DNA of 64,000 nucleotides from JAMQKA01 sp034521835 (lineage in GTDB: Bacteria; Bacteroidota; Rhodothermia; Balneolales; Balneolaceae). Positions within the stretch are counted from its first letter, which is position 1. Each line of letters starts with the position of its first letter. The DNA lies in contig JAXHMA010000006.1 of assembly GCA_034521835.1 (NCBI GenBank), positions 1,054,001 to 1,118,000 of the forward strand, given 5' to 3'. The notes below the pieces were generated by a model. It saw nothing but the letters and a program-made list of their open reading frames with translations, did no database searches and was not told the DNA's origin. The translations under genes were made by a program, and so were the position numbers. This document shows positions 59,066 through 64,000 of the stretch, in pieces.

Positions 59066-59571
59066 TAGTCTGATTTTTTAATGGGTGAATTGCGATGTTC
59101 TGGTTGTTGTACCTCAAAATGTGGGACTTCTTCGGCAGCGTGACACGTATTACAACCTTGCGTGAGAACATTAAATTTTTCTCTAAACGCTTCTATATCT
59201 TGTTGATCCAAAGCTTTTTCCATCTCCGGGAGCACCCCATTTAGGAATGGCTGTGCGGAAGCGACTCTTTTAGGCCGGCGTTCTAATCCCATTTCGATCG
59301 CTTTCCGAAGTTTCTCAAGTTGATAGTCGGCGTACTCCCAGTTCTCATCCTGCCCGGCCCAGTAAAGCTCAACATATCGATAGCCCGTTTCGACCATGGC
59401 CATATCGAATCCACGGAACTGATTTTGGATAGCTTCTATCTGTTTGTCTTCATCTTCTATGGAAGTAAGCCAGCCGTCATCCGTTGTCTCTTCCTGGTTA
59501 TTGCCGGAACTGCAACCAAAAAGAAATAAACCTGCGATAATCAACAAAAAGTATGAATACTTAGAATACAT
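59065..59571 (-). CDS. c-type cytochrome-like lipoprotein (single CxxCH)
   Basis: 168 residues. A lipobox signal (FLLIIAGLFLFGCSSGNNQE) anchors it to the membrane; the body is helical (AIQNQFRGFDMAMVETGYRY, LEKLRKAIEMGLERRPKRVA) and near the C-terminus carries one heme-binding motif, QGCNTCHAAEEVP. The helical bundle with a late CxxCH recalls cytochrome c' like proteins. It is coupled to DoxX and may feed it or accept electrons from it. Intact. First gene of the operon downstream of the AraC regulator. Confidence 0.85.
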   Translation of the reverse strand: MYSKYSYFLLIIAGLFLFGCSSGNNQEETTDDGWLTSIEDEDKQIEAIQNQFRGFDMAMVETGYRYVELYWAGQDENWEYADYQLEKLRKAIEMGLERRPKRVASAQPFLNGVLPEMEKALDQQDIEAFREKFNVLTQGCNTCHAAEEVPHFEVQQPEHRNSPIKKSD

Positions 59572-59647
59572 AGCTTTCTCCTTCTAGATGGTATTTAATG
59601 TAAGCCTTTTAAATAATAACCATCCGGCAAAAAGGCTATATCATATA

Positions 59648-60505
59648 TCACGGAGATGATGATATATCTGTAACCTTGGAGGTGCGGTATTGCTCCGGTG
59701 TGGTCCCAACCTTGGTCTTGAAATATTTTATAAAATGAGAGGGCGAGCTAAAACCAAGGGTGTAACCAATTTCAGAAATATTTTGCGAGGAATATAATAG
59801 CTGCCGCTGTGCTTCCAGGATAAGCGTTTCGGCAATAAGGTCGCTGGCCGTTTGTCCCGTCGCTTTTTTTGAAATCTCGTTAAGATATTTGGGAGAGATA
59901 TTTAATAACCCGGCATAATCTTTTACCAGGTGATGTTCTGTGATATGATTGTCCAAAAGTTCTTGGAATTGGTTTACAAGCTTTTGCTGCGGATCTTCGC
60001 GCGACTGACGGTTCCATTTCGACAGCCGGACCATCTGAGTCAAAATAAGCTCCAACGAAGAAGCAATAATGCGAGTTGAGGAATCGCTGACATTATTATA
60101 TTCAGATTCCATCAGCTCAAACAGAGAGGAGAAAGGAAACCTCTTTGGTTGTTGAACTGGGAAATACCGATTGCTGATTTGATTAAAGGATGTATAGGTG
60201 GCTTTAGAGGCAAGATGTGCCAGGAAGTTGGATTTAAAAATCACCACAAATCCGTCCGGCTTTTCCGTAAATTCCCAGTAGTGAACTTCGCCCGCCTTAA
60301 CCAAAAAAAGGGATGGCGTTTCAATTTGATAGCTTTCTAAATCGATGGTGTGAAACCCAGCGCCTTTCGTCAAATAAATAAGTTCATGATACTCATCATG
60401 CTTATGGGGATTTGTCGCTTTTATTTTCGGTTTCATGCGACTGATCTTAAAATCACTTGCACGATCTATTTTTGATTTTTTGGGAATGCCATTCTCCTTA
60501 TTCAT
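59648..60505 (-). CDS. AraC-family transcriptional regulator
   Basis: 285 residues with an N-terminal cupin-like sensor domain (KATNPHKHDEYHELIYLTKG, LVKAGEVHYWEFTEKPDGFV) and a C-terminal double helix-turn-helix (LNISPKYLNEISKKATGQTA, QNISEIGYTLGFSSPSHFIK, FKTKVGTTPEQYRT). Both HTH motifs are typical AraC. Intact. It is upstream of the cytochrome-DoxX-phosphatase-permease genes on the same strand with a 76-base gap, so it may be their activator. Confidence 0.92.
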   Translation of the reverse strand: MNKENGIPKKSKIDRASDFKISRMKPKIKATNPHKHDEYHELIYLTKGAGFHTIDLESYQIETPSLFLVKAGEVHYWEFTEKPDGFVVIFKSNFLAHLASKATYTSFNQISNRYFPVQQPKRFPFSSLFELMESEYNNVSDSSTRIIASSLELILTQMVRLSKWNRQSREDPQQKLVNQFQELLDNHITEHHLVKDYAGLLNISPKYLNEISKKATGQTASDLIAETLILEAQRQLLYSSQNISEIGYTLGFSSPSHFIKYFKTKVGTTPEQYRTSKVTDISSSP

Positions 60506-61539
60506 ATTTGATAAGCATTATTTTTATCGGTATCTGTTGTAGAATCTAAGGTTATCAGATTATAAAACTAAATATGGTTTCTTATGATGCCTTTAACATA
60601 ACAGATGCCCGCCGGCATGGCTCCAGGCTGTTCTTTCTTAGCTTGTTTTCTTTCTTAGGTGTTCATTTTTTTAATGGCAAAAAAATGAACGAAAAGCCAC
60701 CGGGGGGGGTATGAATTAAAAATTAAGAATGAAGAATGGTACCCTCAAATTCATCATTTATCAATCATCATTTTTAATTCTGTAAAGCGCTACCCCGGAC
60801 CCGTTTTCGAAGTGAATTCGCAACGTTCCCCATTGAAGGGGGCGCAGGGGGATGTCCGAACAACGCCCCTGATATTGTCCTCTTGAGCGGAACGAAGTGG
60901 AGCCGAAAGATCTACCCGATATTGCTCGAACGTGGTTGCGTGATACCCCTTCAGATCCTACGCGGGCCTGCTGGCGGGAGATACGTTCGACTGCGGCCTC
61001 CTCGCGCTGCTCCGTTGGCCTCCGCTCAGTATGACATTGCTTTTTAGGTAAATAGGAGTACAACTCTTCATAGCACGAAACGAAAACCCGGAAGAATTTC
61101 TGCCTGACCGACCCCCTCCGGCCTTGGAATGCTGGGCGGAGAGCAGGAGGCGAAAAGGAGTTTGGTATACCGGCGGGAAGCGTTGAGGCAAGCAGCAAGC
61201 GAGAAGGACCATTGGCAAACTCCGGCCGGAGGCTCACAGCCGGGGTCAGCATTCCCCAGTCTTGATCTTTTCGTGCCTTTTGGATCAAGCCAAAAGGGAT
61301 ACCACCGATTCAAGTTTTGATATCAGACTGTTCTCTAGAGCTTATTTTCTTTAAGAGGTATTCATTTTTTATACGACTCAACAACGAATCAAAAAAGTTG
61401 CCAAAGAATCCCAGATGTTGGACTATCCTGCCTGTTCTGACTACCTTGCTTCTCCATCCACCGAAAAAGTTAGTTAGAAGCTAAAAGGCTCAATTTTAGC
61501 CGTTCTACCCGCGTTACGTTTGTACAATATTGTAGCCGG
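60506..61539. other. Long noncoding stretch with GC-rich tract
   Basis: About 1 kb. A G-run lies near 60703-60709. From about 60820 to 61270 the sequence is GC-richer, with many purine-rich words (GGAACGAAGTGGAGCC, GGGGGCGCAGGGGGATG) that give open frames in several directions without any coding character. It looks like decayed intergenic repeat DNA. No tRNA or terminator found. Confidence 0.45.
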
Positions 61540-62373
61540 CTACTTTTTAACAATATCATTTTTCCCCATTTCTATACTCTTATATCCTTCAATAAATTCA
61601 ACTGGAATTGACTTTAACCCGTCTTTATCCTCAACCGGAATCAAGCTATTGAAATGAAGATGTTCTATATCCGTCTGCCCGGTTTCGCCTGATAAACCTA
61701 TAGGTTGACCGCTTTTCACTTTATCCCCTACTTTTACGAAGCTTCCTTTATGTGTTAAATGAACATACTGAAAAAAGATACCTGAATGAGGGTCATAAAT
61801 AGTTATAGAATTTCCATAAGGGTTCCATTTTTTGTCCTTTCCGCCATATTTATATTGGTCGATAACACCGACAACATACCCATCTGTGGCTGATGAAATC
61901 GTGTCGTTTACTGATAAACTAAAATCAATGGCATATCTGGAGTAATCGGTATTATGGGTATAGTCTGTATTATTTCCCTGTATTATTCTATAGGCTCTAT
62001 TTTTCGCAAAAGGTAGTTTAATCCTGGTTCGATTAATTTTTTTGAAAGTACTGCCGTAAACAATGGTGTATGATATCTCGTCATCAAAACGTTCTATATT
62101 TGAAAAAATAATTGTCGAATCAGCCCCTTCCTCAAGAGCAATCGGATTTACTTTATTAAACATAGTCTGAATGGTGTCATCAGAGCTGTTTAACCAGATC
62201 CTTACAGGACACATAACAGGATTTGTAAGATCTATCCTAAGTTCATTGTCAGCATATGAATGTGATCTGTTATAAGAGAATTGATTGTATTTTTTTGTCG
62301 GAAGTTCTCTCTCATCACATCCTGTAAACAAGGTGCAACAAACGAGCAGTGCTATTTTTATATGCATTCTCAT
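61540..62373 (-). CDS. M23-type peptidase domain lipoprotein
   Basis: 277 residues. Lipobox signal (IKIALLVCCTLFTGCDEREL), a beta-rich N-terminal half and a C-terminal lysostaphin-fold M23 domain: YSRYAIDFSLSVNDTISSAT (relatives have an H-x(3)-D zinc motif; here the sequence RYAIDF keeps the Asp but the His is Arg), VGVIDQYKYGG, NSITIYDPHSGIFFQYVHLT (YxHL) and EHLHFNSLI (HxH). So the last two zinc elements are normal while the first His is not. It would act on peptidoglycan or be a non-catalytic relative. Intact. Confidence 0.8.
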   Translation of the reverse strand: MRMHIKIALLVCCTLFTGCDERELPTKKYNQFSYNRSHSYADNELRIDLTNPVMCPVRIWLNSSDDTIQTMFNKVNPIALEEGADSTIIFSNIERFDDEISYTIVYGSTFKKINRTRIKLPFAKNRAYRIIQGNNTDYTHNTDYSRYAIDFSLSVNDTISSATDGYVVGVIDQYKYGGKDKKWNPYGNSITIYDPHSGIFFQYVHLTHKGSFVKVGDKVKSGQPIGLSGETGQTDIEHLHFNSLIPVEDKDGLKSIPVEFIEGYKSIEMGKNDIVKK

Positions 62374-62482
62374 TATTGTAATAGGCTATAACATCGGCTT
62401 ATGCTAAAGAATTATAGCAAAAATCCCCTTAAGACATACCTGAAAGGACTGATTTTTTTCTTGTGCCAGTCAGAAGCGCCAG

Positions 62483-62642
62483 CAGCTCTCGGAGGCTTGG
62501 CTGCCGGCAGTAATCCGAACTGATCAAGCGAAGCAGGTTGCCAGTAACAGGTATATAATTGGGGATTTACAAAGCAGGGCTTATAAAAAATACGCTGGGT
62601 GAGGACTGTACCCTTGATAAAGTCGTTTTTAAGAGGTTATAG
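62483..62642. repeat. Second dispersed repeat, copy B (about 160 bp), overlapping a toxin gene end
   Basis: Blocks CAGCTCTCGGA, CTGCCGGCAGTAATCC, CTGATCA, TTGCCAGTAACAGGT, CTGGGTGAGGACTGT, CTTGATA and AGAGGTTATAG correspond one to one to copy A at 49079-49235. It overlaps the last 14 bases of the HepT-like remnant that faces it. No protein is encoded. Confidence 0.6.
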
Positions 62643-63025
62643 TGCGCTCCTGACTTTGATCACTGATAATGTCTTTAATATTCGATTTCAGAACTGGAAG
62701 ATCTCGTTGGGCAACAACCCAAATCATGATTAAGGTAACGCCAAGAGATTTTATCATATTTATCACGAGTTCATCAGAGATATGCTTTACAGCTTCCCCA
62801 ATAATTTCCAGGCATCGTAAAACAGCTCTTGCTTTTCGGAGTTTTGATAAAATTCGTTTTCCTTGACACCATCCAGGTATTCTTCAATTTGCTGTATGCC
62901 CTATCAAATATCTTAAAGATAAACGTCCGGTTTACGTTTGCTCATATAACCGGCACTTCTTCTTTAAGAATATCTTCTTTCAGGGCAGGCTTCAGGGAAT
63001 CATACTCAACGATATAAAAAGGTGA
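62629..63025 (-). pseudogene. Remnant of a MntA-HepT toxin-antitoxin module
   Basis: Two overlapping pieces. The upstream piece ends the nucleotidyltransferase antitoxin: YIVEYDSLKPALKEDILKEE followed by a stop that overlaps the next ATG (62945). The downstream piece is HepT-like (HEPN, DUF86): MSKRKPDVYL, then in other frames IQQIEEYLDGVKENEFYQNS, LFYDALEIIGEAVKHISDEL and VVAQRDLPVLKSNIKDIISD to a TAA (62631-62629). The HEPN catalytic R-x(4)-H-x-Y segment is absent, apparently deleted together with about 25 residues. The antitoxin lacks its N-terminal nucleotidyltransferase core. Type VII module, non-functional. Confidence 0.6.
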
Positions 63026-63120
63026 TTTGCAAAGAGATAAGAAAATTACGGCTACAAAGGGGAAGCACTATAACGGCATTGCGCTGCGATTGCAATAAAA
63101 AGCAGACCGTAAGTTAAGGT
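63026..63120. other. Short spacer before mgtC
   Basis: About 95 bases, no feature recognised; it marks the break point where the antitoxin gene was truncated. Confidence 0.3.
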
Positions 63121-63558
63121 TCAATCTCTATCTTTTTTCGATCTTTGATTTCTTCTGCTAAGCTGAGCTAGCCTGGGAATAATACCTGAAATAACAGTGG
63201 CAATAATTCCAATAACGTGATACCCAAACCCAAATGTCATGCCGATTGCTCCCGCAAACCATAAACTGGCCGCTGTGGTTAGGTTTTTTACTGTTGCGCC
63301 TTCCTTGAGTATTAATCCAGCGCCCAAAAAGCCTATACCCGTTACAACTTGTGCTGCTATACGGGATTGTGAGGAAGGATCTACCCTCATTGATAAAAAA
63401 GTAAAAAGCATAGCTCCGGTGATAACCAGGCTGTGGGTACTTATCCCTGCATCTTTGCCTCTGGATTCTCTTTCGGCTCCAATACTATAACCCGCTACCA
63501 GAGATAAAGTGACATCAATTAGGAATATTAATTCATATCCCGATAAAATATTAGGCAT
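63121..63558 (-). CDS. MgtC/SapB family membrane protein
   Basis: 145 residues with four membrane helices. Hallmarks: LVAGYSIGAERESRGKDAGI (the conserved GxERE-like loop), STHSLVITGAMLFTFLS, SRIAAQVVTGIGFLGAGLIL and KNLTTAASLWFAGAIGMTFG, all typical of the MgtC/SapB membrane domain. The C-terminal soluble domain of long MgtC is absent. MgtC proteins are tied to Mg2+ homeostasis and inhibition of the ATP synthase. The end is basic (QLSRRNQRSKKDRD). Intact, complete. Confidence 0.92.
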   Translation of the reverse strand: MPNILSGYELIFLIDVTLSLVAGYSIGAERESRGKDAGISTHSLVITGAMLFTFLSMRVDPSSQSRIAAQVVTGIGFLGAGLILKEGATVKNLTTAASLWFAGAIGMTFGFGYHVIGIIATVISGIIPRLAQLSRRNQRSKKDRD

Positions 63559-63600
63559 TGTAAAAAGTGAATTTTTTGGGTGTGGTGAAAAAGAGTGATT

Positions 63601-63620
63601 AGGGCCTGTTAACAGGTCCT
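63601..63620. promoter_or_regulatory. 20-bp near-palindrome upstream of mgtC
   Basis: AGGGCCTGTTAACAGGTCCT has one G-T mismatch pair in an otherwise perfect dyad. It lies about 45 bases upstream of the mgtC start, between that gene and the end of the hydrolase gene; a weak terminator or a protein-binding site. Confidence 0.4.
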
Positions 63621-63701
63621 AATAAAAGCAGATCGGCCGTAATAATCATATATATCTGGAATTAGATACGGATTTTGTCCCTCTTTGTTTGCAGGAAAGC
63701 C

Positions 63702-64000
63702 TTAATTAATAAAACGTTTAACGCGCTTACCCAACCAATTCCGAAATTCAGATGTTGTGGGTGGACTATGTCTACTATTCTTGATCAATTCAGTTTGAAC
63801 ATTTGGGATGTGGTCTTTCACACGTTCAATGATTTTATCTCCCGGAAAAAAATATCGTTTTCAGCTCCTATGACCAAACAAGGCATTGTCAGGTTCTTTA
63901 ACTCCTCCTCTGATGCAAGGGATGGTATCTTTAAGTTAACAGCAAAATCATTAAACGAATCGCCCAGATACCTGGCCCAATCTTCATCCCAGGTAGTAAT
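63702..64000 (-). CDS. Alpha/beta hydrolase, C-terminal part, cut by window edge
   Basis: The visible part is the end of an alpha/beta hydrolase-fold protein: YLGDSFNDFAVNLKIPSLA, LKNLTMPCLVIGAENDIFF (strand beta-7 with the catalytic Asp in GAENDIF) and, after a frame break near 63850, GDKIIERVKDHIPNVQTELI, KNSRHSPPTTSEFRNWLGKR with the catalytic His in SRHSPP. It ends VKRFIN at a TAA (63704-63702). The N-terminal half is beyond the right edge. Confidence 0.75.

Noticed and set aside
60761..61288. 175-codon minus-strand open frame in the GC-rich intergenic tract
   Set aside because: Ser/Arg/Pro-rich nonsense, overlapping frames in other directions, no start signal and no family text.
1..64000. 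tRNA, rRNA or CRISPR array
   Set aside because: No T-loop GTTCGAATC-type segment in a cloverleaf context, no rRNA core, and no regularly spaced direct repeats of 25-40 bp were found by reading both strands.

Overview
The window looks like a chromosomal segment of a Balneolales/Rhodothermia-type member of the Bacteroidota-Rhodothermota lineage. This is inferred from the gene mix and protein style: a GWxTD-domain protein, biotin-dependent carboxyltransferase, PD40 propeller, M16 protease, paired amidohydrolases and many lipoproteins. No rRNA or tRNA gene was seen, so the placement rests on proteins only. There is no CRISPR array and no recognisable phage.

Layout. 1-2.4 kb: sugar isomerase plus sugar kinase, left end cut by the window. 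2.5-5.7 kb: tadA, apt and two envelope proteins. 5.7-10.1 kb: P4-type acid phosphatase, then a retropepsin-like zinc protease / rimK / desuccinylase / DUF952 operon. 10.1-15.5 kb: fasciclin protein, response regulator, peroxiredoxin, nuoI and der. 15.6-17.1 kb: small membrane protein and a broken FMN hydroxy-acid dehydrogenase. 17.5-22.2 kb: accessory segment with a GC-rich IS1380-type element (6-bp target duplication), a metalloprotease-like protein, an internally deleted esterase and a GC-rich enolase-superfamily dehydratase. 22.7-26.2 kb: acetyltransferase, lipoproteins and one copy of a 234-bp dispersed repeat. 26.7-32.5 kb: a zone of very dense frameshifts (M16 protease, metallopeptidase-like, TPR lipoprotein, phosphatase-like, nitrilase). 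33.2-40.4 kb: propeller protein, VOC protein, three tandem amidohydrolase-like genes with a terminator, and two small genes. 40.7-48.4 kb: mostly intact core genes (carboxyltransferase, GWxTD, pdxA, methyltransferase, ftsE-like, queG). 48.5-55.4 kb: AT-rich accessory island with toxin-antitoxin relics, a pentapeptide-repeat channel-like protein and two IS110 relics flanking a GMC oxidoreductase. 55.4-60.5 kb: permease, purple-acid-phosphatase-like enzyme, DoxX, cytochrome and AraC regulator. 60.5-64 kb: noncoding GC-rich tract, M23 lipoprotein, mntA-hepT remnant, mgtC and the end of an alpha/beta hydrolase.

A dominating property is the very high number of reading-frame breaks, including in der and nuoI, which should be indispensable. 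Many are one-base changes in short homopolymers and probably are assembly or base-calling errors. Others (in-frame nonsense codons, large internal deletions, truncated IS copies, lost catalytic residues) look like genuine decay. Where a gene is broken, the coordinates given span the reconstructed gene, and the start and stop were found by following the protein across frames.

The most interesting material is (i) a 234-bp repeat with terminal inverted repeats present twice at identical length, (ii) a second repeat of about 160 bp that ends at the 3' end of two different toxin genes, (iii) the IS110 relics with a hairpin-rich leader flanking an oxidoreductase, and (iv) several enzyme-like proteins that have lost a key residue.
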